DNA from: Deltaproteobacteria bacterium
GTDB lineage: Bacteria; Desulfobacterota; Binatia; Binatales; Binataceae
Reading direction: 5' to 3'
NCBI GenBank assembly: GCA_021817345.1
Contig: JAKAVC010000156.1
Location: 1 to 61,353, forward strand
Length of the DNA stretch: 61,353 bases
A program made the translations under genes and the position numbers. Shown here piece by piece: positions 1-7,654 of the stretch (positions within the stretch are counted from its first letter, which is position 1; every line of letters begins with the position of its first letter). The notes beneath the pieces were generated by a model. That model did not search any database, had not been told where the DNA came from, and saw only the letters and a list, made by a program, of their open reading frames with translations.

Positions 1-177
1 CTCTCCGGTCTTTGCGGCCGGTTTCGCGGTGGTATCGTCGGGTTCGTTCATCGAGCGCTTGAAATCGCGAATCGCTTTTCCAAGGGCTCCGCCGACATCT
101 CCCAGCTTGCTCGGTCCGAAGATGATCAGAACGATAACCAGGATGACCAGCAGATGGGTTGGCGCAAAAAGATCCAT
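1..177 (-). CDS. tatA: Sec-independent translocase protein TatA/E (partial, C-terminus off the left edge)
   Basis: Twin-arginine translocation pore subunit of the inner membrane. Reading leftward from the ATG at 177, 59 codons are visible and the frame is still open at base 1. The N-terminus is MDLFAPTHLLVILVIVLIIF, a short membrane helix, followed by the family-typical FGPSKL hinge with its Phe-Gly, then an amphipathic helix (GALGKAIRDFKRSM) and the start of an acidic/Lys-Ala tail. It lies 80 bp downstream of the response regulator on the same strand. TatA, TatE and TatB-like proteins cannot be fully separated on this fragment; the short helix and FGP motif favour TatA/E. A Tat substrate candidate lies far to the right (BBE oxidoreductase at 56801). 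Confidence 0.88.
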   Translation of the reverse strand, partial: MDLFAPTHLLVILVIVLIIFGPSKLGDVGGALGKAIRDFKRSMNEPDDTTAKPAAKTGE

Positions 178-257
178 AAAGGCTCCCCGAGGCTATATGC
201 CTGAAGAAATACTATAACGCGCAAGCGCCCGTTGCCAACCGCGAACGCGACGGGTTT

Positions 258-1700
258 TCAGGCACTCTTGGCCGCTTCCGCGGGCGGTCCGTCGGCGGGC
301 GCGGCTTCGAGCCGGTAACGCTGCATCTTGCGGTAAAGCGTGGAGAGGTGAATTCCGAGGATCTGCGCCGCACGCTCCTTGTTGCCGTCGACTTTCGCGA
401 GCACGCGGCGAATATGCTCGCGTTCGAGGTCTTCCAGCGTGAAGTTGGCGTCATCCGCTTCGGCGGGCGGCGCGGCGGTCGAGAGGCGAAGCTTGTCCGG
501 CAGGTCGTGGGAATGGATCACGTCGGTCTCCGCGAGAATCGCGGCCCGTTCGACCGTATTCTCCAGCTCGCGGACATTGCCGCGCCACTGGTAGTTGATA
601 AGCGCGCGCATCGCACCCTTCGAGAAGCGCATCCCGGTGCGACCGAGCGACTTCTCGACTTTCAGAAGGAAGTGATTGGCGAGCAGCGGAATGTCGTCCT
701 TGCGCTCGCGCAACGGGGGCAGCGTAATCGTGATCACATTGATCCGGTAAAGCAGCTCCTCGCGAAACCTCCCGGCCTTCACTTCGGCTTCGAGGTTTCG
801 GTTGGTGGCGCACAGCACGCGGACGTCGAATGAGATCGGCTCGTTTGAGCCGAGCGGATAGCATTCGCGCTCCTGCAGCGCGCGCAGCAGTTTTACCTGC
901 AGCGAGAGCGGCATCTCGCCGATTTCGTCGAAAAATATCGTGCCCTTGTCGGCCGCCTTGAGCAGTCCCACCTTGTCCTGCATCGCGCCGGTGAACGCGC
1001 CGCGCTTGTAACCGAACAGCTCGCTTTCGAGCAGGTTCTCGGGCAGCGCGCCGCAGTTGATCGGCAGGAAGCGTCCGTTGGCGCGCTCGGAGCTGAAATG
1101 GATCGCGCGCGCGACGAGCTCTTTTCCGGTTCCCGACTCGCCGGTGATGAGCACGCTGGAATCGGTGCGCGCAACCTTCTCCATGATGCGGAAGACCTGC
1201 TCGATAGCGTCGCTTTTGCCGATGATGCTCTCGAAGCGGTACTTCTCGCGAAGCTCGCGGCGCAGGAAGCGGTTCTCGCGGAACAGGGTTTTCGCGTTGA
1301 GCGCGTGATGGACCTGGTTCTTCAGATGGTCGTTGGCGAAGGGCTTGGTGATGTAATCGTACGCGCCCTGCTGCAGCGCCTGGACCGCGGATTCGACGCT
1401 CGCGTAGGCGGTCACGATTATCGCCATCACCTCCGGGTCGAGGTCGCGAATTCGCTTGAGCACCTCGAGTCCGTTGCCGCCGCCGCCGAGGTTGAGGTCG
1501 ATTATCGCGAGATCGATTTGTTCGCGCTCGAAAACTGAAAGCGCGATTTCCGCGCCCGGCGCTTCGAGCACGTCGTAGCCCTCGCCGCGCATCAGGTCGC
1601 GGATGATCTGCCGCATGAGCGGCTCGTCTTCGACCACGAGGACCCGGTAACGGCGTCCGCTCTCGGGCGCAAATGCGGCGGCGTTCTGTTCGGGACTCAT
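258..1700 (-). CDS. Sigma-54-dependent response regulator (NtrC family)
   Basis: 480 aa, three domains in order: receiver (VVEDEP at about 22-27, phospho-acceptor Asp68, Lys119 in YITKPF), AAA+ sigma-54 interaction domain (Walker A GESGTGKE at 187-194, the RNAP-contacting GAFTGA loop at 234-239, Walker B TIFFDE), and a Fis-type helix-turn-helix near the C-terminus ([19 protein letters not shown]). The kept GAFTGA motif means it should open sigma-54 promoters. Its ATG overlaps the upstream histidine kinase stop by 4 bases (ATGA), so the two are translationally coupled and very probably cognate. The target genes are not shown by the sequence; candidate -24/-12 promoters occur around 43911 and 44217. 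Confidence 0.95.
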   Translation of the reverse strand: MSPEQNAAAFAPESGRRYRVLVVEDEPLMRQIIRDLMRGEGYDVLEAPGAEIALSVFEREQIDLAIIDLNLGGGGNGLEVLKRIRDLDPEVMAIIVTAYASVESAVQALQQGAYDYITKPFANDHLKNQVHHALNAKTLFRENRFLRRELREKYRFESIIGKSDAIEQVFRIMEKVARTDSSVLITGESGTGKELVARAIHFSSERANGRFLPINCGALPENLLESELFGYKRGAFTGAMQDKVGLLKAADKGTIFFDEIGEMPLSLQVKLLRALQERECYPLGSNEPISFDVRVLCATNRNLEAEVKAGRFREELLYRINVITITLPPLRERKDDIPLLANHFLLKVEKSLGRTGMRFSKGAMRALINYQWRGNVRELENTVERAAILAETDVIHSHDLPDKLRLSTAAPPAEADDANFTLEDLEREHIRRVLAKVDGNKERAAQILGIHLSTLYRKMQRYRLEAAPADGPPAEAAKSA

Positions 1701-3457
1701 GATGCGGAAGCCGTTTGCGCCTGCGCGGCGCCCTCATGGACGGGCAGGGTAATCGTGACCGAGGTGCCTTTACCGACTTCGCTCTCGATACGGATACTGC
1801 CGCGGTTGCCGAGAATTATGCGCTGGCAGAGCGAAAGCCCGAGACCGACGCCGGAGCCGGCGGGCTTGGTGGTGAAAAAGGGATCGAAGACGCGCTCCAG
1901 GTACTGTTTGGGAATTCCGATCCCGTTGTCGGTTACGCGCAGCATCACGCGCCCCGAGCGGTCGCCGTCGGTGGGGCGAAGATTCTCGGTTCTAATCCGG
2001 ATGCAGCCGCCGGCCTGCTGGGTCGCGTCGGCCGCGTTGAGCAGCAGATTCAGAAGCACCTGCTGAATCTCGTTGTTGTCTGCAAAAACGGGCTTCAGAT
2101 CGGGCGCGAGCGCAGGCTCGATTTGCAGGCCGCTGAAGCGCTTGTTGTAGCTAATCAGGCGCAGAGTCTCCGTGATCAGATTGTTCAGGTCGACAGGTTT
2201 TCGCTCGACCGTCGAAGGTCGCGCGAAATTCACCAGGTCTTTGAGCGTTCCGGAAATCCTGGTTATCTGCGAAAGGATCGTGTGCAGTGTTGTGCGCCGC
2301 GTGCTGTCGCTTTCGCCAGGCAGAAGCGACTGGACCAGCGAAGAGATCGACGCGAGCGGGTTGTTCACCTCGTGCGCGACGCCGGCGGCGAAAGTTCCGG
2401 CCGCCGCCAGGCGCTCAGCCTTGACCAGCGAATCCATCATTTCGCGCCGCTGGGTCACGTCGCGCAGCATCATCTGGATGAACCGCTCGTTGCCGTAGGA
2501 GATGATCGCCGAGTTGACGTCGAAGAAGAACGGTCCGAGCGGCAAATCGTAGGTCTGGTCCGACCCGCGCTCCATCACGCGCTGCAGATGCGCGACGGTT
2601 TCCTCGCGCATCTCGGGCGGCACAAAATCGGTAATCGGCGCGCCGAAATGGCTGGCTATCGAATGCGGTCCCGGCGCGAGCATCGCGTCGGCCTTCTGCA
2701 GGGGCGATTCCACCGAGCGATCTGCCATCAGCATCCGATGCACCTTGTCGGCCGCGCTGTTTGCGCCCAACACCCGCCATGTGCCGGGTTCAATCTCGTA
2801 GATCACGTCCGGCGCATGGTCGATCGAATTGCGATACTTCTCTTCCGAAGCGCGCAGCGCGCTTTCGCGCGATTCGATGTAGAACCATGCCACCATCAGC
2901 CGCCGCTCGTCGATCGATGCGACCACCACGTCGCGGAAATTTTCTTCCTTGCGCCCGCGTACGCTCGACCGGACGTGCTTGAGAATCACCTGCTTGAGCG
3001 CGATATGGAGCGTGTTGAACTGCGAAGGAGTCGCCCGCGAGAGCATCCCCTGCTGGCAATGGCGGCGGAGATAGACGTAGGTGCTGAGGTCGTCGGGGTC
3101 TCTAAGATGAGCGACGAACCGGATGAGGGCGTTGGAAAGGCTCTCATTGAGTTCGCCCGGTTCCTGCTTGAGAGTTGGAAAGCCGAAGATGGAACCGATA
3201 GCCTCCTCCCATTGGTTAACGATCCCTTCGAAGTGACGCTCGATAAGCTCGGCTACGTGCCCTCTTATCCTGAGGCTCTCAGGCTTTCGGCTGTAAATAG
3301 GGCCAAATAATCCACCGAGCAAGTTCTCGATTGTACGCAGGTGAAGCTGAATCGCTTCCAGTTCGCCGGGCGTCGGTTGCAGAGGAGTGTCAGTCGGGTG
3401 GCGAGTTTGCTTCGCCTCGCTCTGATGGCAGCATCCGCACTCTTGCGACATGTTCAT
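1697..3457 (-). CDS. PAS-domain sensor histidine kinase
   Basis: 586 aa soluble kinase with no evident transmembrane segment. The N-terminus has a Cys-rich patch (CGCC at 7-10) and a helical region at about 35-195 that reads like an RsbRD-type or globin-like sensor domain. A PAS region follows at about 205-335, then HisKA with phospho-acceptor His362 (AAGVAHEVNNPLAS) and a HATPase domain with N box (NLLLNAADAT), G1 (DNGIGI) and G2 (GVGLGLSL). The arrangement resembles NtrB-like cytoplasmic kinases. It starts at the ATG at 3457 (second in-frame ATG at 3451) and is followed by the overlapping NtrC-type regulator. The input signal is unknown; the Cys cluster could bind metal or sense redox state, which is inference. 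Confidence 0.93.
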   Translation of the reverse strand: MNMSQECGCCHQSEAKQTRHPTDTPLQPTPGELEAIQLHLRTIENLLGGLFGPIYSRKPESLRIRGHVAELIERHFEGIVNQWEEAIGSIFGFPTLKQEPGELNESLSNALIRFVAHLRDPDDLSTYVYLRRHCQQGMLSRATPSQFNTLHIALKQVILKHVRSSVRGRKEENFRDVVVASIDERRLMVAWFYIESRESALRASEEKYRNSIDHAPDVIYEIEPGTWRVLGANSAADKVHRMLMADRSVESPLQKADAMLAPGPHSIASHFGAPITDFVPPEMREETVAHLQRVMERGSDQTYDLPLGPFFFDVNSAIISYGNERFIQMMLRDVTQRREMMDSLVKAERLAAAGTFAAGVAHEVNNPLASISSLVQSLLPGESDSTRRTTLHTILSQITRISGTLKDLVNFARPSTVERKPVDLNNLITETLRLISYNKRFSGLQIEPALAPDLKPVFADNNEIQQVLLNLLLNAADATQQAGGCIRIRTENLRPTDGDRSGRVMLRVTDNGIGIPKQYLERVFDPFFTTKPAGSGVGLGLSLCQRIILGNRGSIRIESEVGKGTSVTITLPVHEGAAQAQTASAS

Positions 3458-3709
3458 TTGCTTCGGCTATTCCGATTGATGAAATCGATCCAGCGCGGCG
3501 CCATAGTCATAAGCGGTCCGTTTCTCGACGTGCCGGACAGAACCTATAAATGATTTTACGCAAAATGCCAAGCGGATAGCCAGTGCCTGTTCGCAGCTTG
3601 CGAATTCTGAGGCAACGGCGTCGCAAAACGTAGAACGTCCATTCCAAATTCGTCATCGAACCATCATCCTGCCGAAAAATGTTCGACGAACCGGGCGCTT
3701 TCTGCTGGC

Positions 3710-4573
3710 ATGGCTTTGGCTCTCATCAGCCAAGTGGCTTTCGAACTGAAAACAAGACCCAGAGTCGATTGCCAGAATAAACTCTTCTCCCGAAACGGCC
3801 AGAGTTTTCCCTTCAAGGCGATGCGCCTTGAAGGGATTGCTCTGCAGCTCGATTTCAATGCGAAGCTCGCGCTGCTCAGGCGTTTCGAGAAGCTCAAGGC
3901 GGCGCACACGACCGGCCTGGTGCTGAGTTGGAATCAGGCAGACGCGATCATAGAGCTCGCGGCGTGTGCAGGATTGCCCGCGCTCGTCGAGTTCGACCTT
4001 GCGCCCAAGGACGTCGTTGATTCGGGCGCGATGACTGCGGCGTTAGAAAACGCCGAGCGTCTCGTGCGTCTTCTCCAGGGACGTCCCGGATTGTTCGGTT
4101 ACGTGGTCAACTGTCAGTTTTCGCCCGAGACGGTTCGCGCGCGGGGGTTGAGGCGCCTGCGCCGCGGCCTGGCGGCATTTTTCGACACTATCCACGGAGG
4201 AGACAGCGGCGCGCTCGCCGCCGTCCGCCGTCGCGCCGACATGATGGCGATCTCGATCCCCGGCGAGGATTTCATCTACGCCGACGCCGCGGCGCTCAAG
4301 CCCGTCGAGTTATGCGGGTACCTGGCCGCGCTGCGCGACATTGCCGGGCAGCGGCCCGTGGTGCTCGAATTCACCGAGCCGTCGCCGGAGCAGGACGAAG
4401 CGGTTGCGACAGCGTTCGCAAACGGCGCCGCAGGGGTGGTCGCTCCGCGCCTTCCCGCGCCGGAGTCGGTCGAATGGCTGGATGTACGCGCTTTGAGACC
4501 TGAGGGCGCGATGCCGTTTCGCCGGTTCGACACGAATTGCCCCTCCGCTCCATACGGATCCTCGAAACCGTGA
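3710..4573 (+). CDS. Degenerate TIM-barrel glycosidase-like protein
   Basis: 287 aa, not assigned with certainty. The layout (NGQSFPFKAMRLEG start, LRRFEKLKAAHTT, then GLPALVEF, GRPGLFGYVV, YLAALRDIAGQRPVVLEF, NGAAGVVAP) reads like the glycoside-hydrolase-type barrel often fused to family 2 glycosyltransferases. The expected acid/base Asn-Glu pair after the GLFGYVV strand is replaced by Asn-Cys-Gln, and the second Glu region reads VLEFTEP, so catalysis is doubtful. No signal peptide is evident. An alternative start at ATG 3821 sits exactly in the loop of a long palindrome (3800-3844); upstream residues look conserved for this barrel, which favours the longer frame. It faces the kinase divergently and precedes ftsH. 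Confidence 0.55.
   Translation: MALALISQVAFELKTRPRVDCQNKLFSRNGQSFPFKAMRLEGIALQLDFNAKLALLRRFEKLKAAHTTGLVLSWNQADAIIELAACAGLPALVEFDLAPKDVVDSGAMTAALENAERLVRLLQGRPGLFGYVVNCQFSPETVRARGLRRLRRGLAAFFDTIHGGDSGALAAVRRRADMMAISIPGEDFIYADAAALKPVELCGYLAALRDIAGQRPVVLEFTEPSPEQDEAVATAFANGAAGVVAPRLPAPESVEWLDVRALRPEGAMPFRRFDTNCPSAPYGSSKP
3800..3844. repeat. Long palindrome around an in-frame ATG
   Basis: CCCTTCAAGGCG (3809-3820) and CGCCTTGAAGGG (3824-3835) are perfect inverted 12-mers separated only by ATG at 3821-3823. The match extends outward as CAGAG (3800-3804) against CTCTG (3840-3844) across a 4x4 internal loop. In mRNA this would form a stable hairpin with the ATG in its loop. Confidence 0.85.
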
Positions 4574-4811
4574 AGCGTCGCCGCCGTCCGACGCCAGTGA
4601 ATGGGAACGAGCTACGTCTTGTGCGGCCCGCGCGCCGGTTTTCAGATTCGATCGCCGGGGCGTAACATAACGCCCGCGGTTCCCTCAATCGCAACCGGTG
4701 CTCAGTCGAGCATCCGGTGCGACCGAAGACGCGCTTATTTCAGCTCGTTCGGCGGCGGTTGGCACGAGGACCCTCATCGGAGCCCGAAGGCTCCAGCTAA
4801 GGAAACCGTCC

Positions 4812-6818
4812 ATGGCATCTCAGGAACCCGGCTCGGAACGCAAAAAGCCCGGAGCGCAGCCGCAACTTCCCTTTCGTTTCCCCTTCTGGTGGGTGTTTCT
4901 GATCGTCCTGGTCATGTGGACGGTGCTTTCATTGTGGCCGCAGCCGCAACTGCGCGCCAAGCTGCCGTACACGACTTTTCTCACGCAGGTTGGCGCCGAT
5001 AACGTTTCCAAGGTTCATATCGTAGGCCCCTCGATCACCGGCGTTTTCGTAAAGCCCATTTTGTGGCCGCCGCAACCCCAGCCTGAATCGAAACCGTCCA
5101 AGGCAGGCAAGCCCGGCTCGCCGACGCCGGGCGGGAAAACCAAAGCCGCCGCTCCCGAGGAAAAACCGGCTTCCTACACGCGCTTCCAAACCACCTTCCC
5201 CGAGGCTATCGGCGACCCGAAACTGATGCCGCTGCTGGAGGCGCATCACGTCGTGGTCGAGGCGTCTTCCCCCTCCTCAGGCTGGTGGATGGATCTGCTG
5301 GTCGGATGGCTGCCGCTCATCCTGCTGTTCGCATTTTTCTGGTGGATGCTCAGCTCGGCGGGGCATGCCCAGAGCAATCTTTTGGGCCGGTTCAGCGGGA
5401 TGAAGACGCGCCGCTACTCGAACACGCAGCCGAAGGTCACATTCAACGACGTCGCCGGTGCGGACGAGGCCAAGGCCGAGCTTCAGGAGGAAGTCGATTT
5501 CCTGCGCCATCCCAAGAAGTACCACGACCTGGGCGCGCGCATCCCAAAAGGCGTGCTGCTGGTCGGACCGCCGGGCACCGGCAAGACGCTGCTGGCGCGG
5601 GCCGTGGCGGGAGAGGCCGGAGTTCCGTTCTTCAGCATCAACGCGTCGGAGTTCGTCGAGATGTTCGTCGGCGTCGGCGCAAGCCGGGTGCGCGATCTGT
5701 TTCGCCAAGCCAAGGAAGCCGCTCCCGCCATCGTTTTCGTCGACGAGCTTGACGCGGTCGGACGCCGGCGCGGCGCGGGTGTTGGCACCGTGAACGACGA
5801 GCGCGAGCAGACGCTGAACCAGTTGCTCGCCGAACTCGACGGCTTCGACGAGCGCGCCGAGGTCATCATCATGGCCGCCACCAACCGGCCCGACGTGCTC
5901 GACCCGGCGCTGCTTCGCCCGGGCCGGTTCGATCGGCAGGTGGTGGTCGGCCTTCCCGACCGCCTGGGGCGCGAGGGAATCCTGCGCATCCACATCCGAC
6001 GGCTGCAACTGGCGCCCGACGTGGATATCAAGACGATTGCCGGAGCCACCACCGGGATGAGCGGTGCGGACCTCGCCAATCTTTGCAATGAGGCCGCGCT
6101 CGCGGCGGCGCGCCACAGCCGGACCGCAGTCACGATGGAAGATTTCGAGGAGGCGCAGGAAAAAGTCCGGCTCGGCGCGGCCCGTCCGCAACTCGCCGAC
6201 CCCGAGGAGCGCCGCGTGGTCGCCTATCATGAATCCGGGCACGCGGTGGTCGCATGGCTTACCCCGGAGGCGGACCCCGTCCACAAGGTGACGATAGTGC
6301 CGCACGGACAGGCGCTCGGATTGACCGAACAGGTTCCGGGCGAGGACCGTCACAACTACAGCCGTTCGTACCTGATGGCGCGGCTGGCGGTGATGCTTGG
6401 CGGACGCACCGCCGAGGAGATCGTCTTTGGCGAGGTGACGACCGGCGCGGAGAACGATCTGGTCGGGGCGACCAAGCTCGCGCGTCGGATGGTTACGCGA
6501 TGGGGGATGGGCAAGCTCGGCCTGGTCGCGTTCAAGACCGATGAGGAGCAGCCTTTTCTCGGGTACGAAATCTCACAGGGGCGCGAATACAGCGAGGCAA
6601 CCGCGGCGCGGATCGACCAGGAAGTGCAGAGCCTCATCGAGGAAACCCATCAGGAAGTGCGCCGCGTTCTGAGCGATGCGCGCGAGCGTCTGGACCGCCT
6701 GGTCGAAGCGCTGCTGGAGCACGAGACGATCACTCGCGACGAGCTGACCAGGATTCTCGGGTCGCGTCCCGAAGCGGGACAGGATCACGCGGGCACTCTC
6801 GCCTCAGTCCGCCGCTGA
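4812..6818 (+). CDS. ftsH: ATP-dependent zinc metalloprotease FtsH
   Basis: Membrane-anchored AAA+ protease that degrades unassembled and short-lived proteins. The start at ATG 4812 is preceded by AAGGA 8 bases upstream and gives 668 aa. Order: TM1 at about 22-38, a periplasmic segment holding an unusual Pro/Lys-rich linker ([19 protein letters not shown] region), TM2 ([12 protein letters not shown]), AAA domain with Walker A GPPGTGKT near residue 251 and Walker B VFVDELDA, pore motif FVG, second region of homology ([19 protein letters not shown]), and zinc site HESGH at about 473-477. Length and all catalytic motifs are normal; only the low-complexity periplasmic insert is atypical. It converges on merR, with 29 bp between them. 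Confidence 0.97.
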   Translation: MASQEPGSERKKPGAQPQLPFRFPFWWVFLIVLVMWTVLSLWPQPQLRAKLPYTTFLTQVGADNVSKVHIVGPSITGVFVKPILWPPQPQPESKPSKAGKPGSPTPGGKTKAAAPEEKPASYTRFQTTFPEAIGDPKLMPLLEAHHVVVEASSPSSGWWMDLLVGWLPLILLFAFFWWMLSSAGHAQSNLLGRFSGMKTRRYSNTQPKVTFNDVAGADEAKAELQEEVDFLRHPKKYHDLGARIPKGVLLVGPPGTGKTLLARAVAGEAGVPFFSINASEFVEMFVGVGASRVRDLFRQAKEAAPAIVFVDELDAVGRRRGAGVGTVNDEREQTLNQLLAELDGFDERAEVIIMAATNRPDVLDPALLRPGRFDRQVVVGLPDRLGREGILRIHIRRLQLAPDVDIKTIAGATTGMSGADLANLCNEAALAAARHSRTAVTMEDFEEAQEKVRLGAARPQLADPEERRVVAYHESGHAVVAWLTPEADPVHKVTIVPHGQALGLTEQVPGEDRHNYSRSYLMARLAVMLGGRTAEEIVFGEVTTGAENDLVGATKLARRMVTRWGMGKLGLVAFKTDEEQPFLGYEISQGREYSEATAARIDQEVQSLIEETHQEVRRVLSDARERLDRLVEALLEHETITRDELTRILGSRPEAGQDHAGTLASVRR

Positions 6819-6847
6819 GCCGGGGACCTCTACCGTAAGACTCAAGA

Positions 6848-7318
6848 CTAGCTGGCCAGCAGTTTGTGGAGCGACTCAAGGTCGCGGCGTACCTGCTGCA
6901 GAACCTGGCGCGCCTTGCCGCCGTCTTCGGCAGGATGCCCGTCCGGGGAGCTTTCGGACTTGCCGCTGGCGATGGGTTTTTGGACCGTCTCGCCGCCGCG
7001 CGCGAGCGCGTCGATCCCGTGCTCGCGGATGTACTTGTTTGCACCAGCGATCGTGAAGCCCTCGGCGTGGAGCAGGCGCTTGATGACCTGAAGGGTTTCG
7101 ATGTCGCGGGGATGGTAAAAGCGATGGCGCGAGCGGGTGTGCCTGGGTTTCAGAATCGGGAACTGGGTTTCCCAGAAGCGAAGAACGTAGGGCTCGACGC
7201 CCAGCGCGCGAGCGGCCTCGCCGATCTTGAGCCCGCGCTCCGGAATCGATTCAAGCGTTGGGGCAGGCTTTGAGGGTTTGCGGACTGATTTGCTGTTACG
7301 GCGCCTGGAGTCGGTCAT
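6848..7318 (-). CDS. MerR-family transcriptional regulator
   Basis: 156 aa. An N-terminal winged-helix of MerR type starts at about residue 28 (LKIGEAARALGVEPYVLRFWE), followed by HRFYHPRDIETLQVIKRLLH and AGANKYIREHG. The C-terminus is a Ser/Lys-rich linker plus a helix (ARQVLQQVRRDLESLHKLL) likely to dimerise. No effector domain or metal-binding Cys is present. It overlaps ihfA by 4 bases and ends the translation-gene operon. MerR-like genes next to ihfA are common in Gram-negative bacteria; the regulated target is not known from sequence. Confidence 0.9.
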   Translation of the reverse strand: MTDSRRRNSKSVRKPSKPAPTLESIPERGLKIGEAARALGVEPYVLRFWETQFPILKPRHTRSRHRFYHPRDIETLQVIKRLLHAEGFTIAGANKYIREHGIDALARGGETVQKPIASGKSESSPDGHPAEDGGKARQVLQQVRRDLESLHKLLAS

Positions 7319-7605
7319 GACCGCGCTTTGCCATCGTTCACGATATCCTTCAAAACCGGACTTGGTTTGAAGGTCAGCACACGCCGCGATTCAATCGTTA
7401 TCGCTTCCCCGGTCTGGGGATTGCGGCCCCGGCGTGCCCTTTTATCGTTTACCACAAAGCTGCCGAAGCCCGAAATCTTGACTTTCTGGCCGCTGCGCAA
7501 ACTGTCGCGAATAATCGCGAAGACCTCTTCGACGACTTCGCAGGCTTCCTTCTTCGAGGAGCCTACCCGCTCGTAGACGATGTCAACGAGATCGGCCTTG
7601 GTCAT
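7315..7605 (-). CDS. ihfA: Integration host factor subunit alpha
   Basis: 96 aa DNA-bending HU/IHF-family protein. The start at 7605 (MTKADLVDIVYERVG) matches family N-termini and places the usual VKISGFGSF motif and RRGRNPQTGE arm (with the DNA-intercalating Pro) at the expected positions. A longer in-frame extension to 7677 lies in the spacer after pheT and is unlikely to be translated. It sits between pheT and merR, as in many proteobacteria where ihfA is cotranscribed with pheST. IHF can help sigma-54 activators loop DNA, which is relevant to the NtrC regulator in this window. HU versus IHF-alpha is decided mainly by context and by the C-terminal VLKDIVN tail. Confidence 0.9.
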   Translation of the reverse strand: MTKADLVDIVYERVGSSKKEACEVVEEVFAIIRDSLRSGQKVKISGFGSFVVNDKRARRGRNPQTGEAITIESRRVLTFKPSPVLKDIVNDGKARS

Positions 7606-7654
7606 GCTAGGCGGCGTACTCTGCCCCACTCTTTCCGCTCGCTGCAAGCACGCT

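Noticed and set aside
1715-3310. Long plus-strand open frame opposite the sensor kinase
   Set aside because: It is the antisense of a clear histidine kinase; the composition is that of a high-GC shadow frame and no motif is readable.
4760-4778. Possible sigma-54 promoter TGGCACGAGGACCCTC before ftsH
   Set aside because: The -24 half is good but the required GC at -12 is missing (CT).
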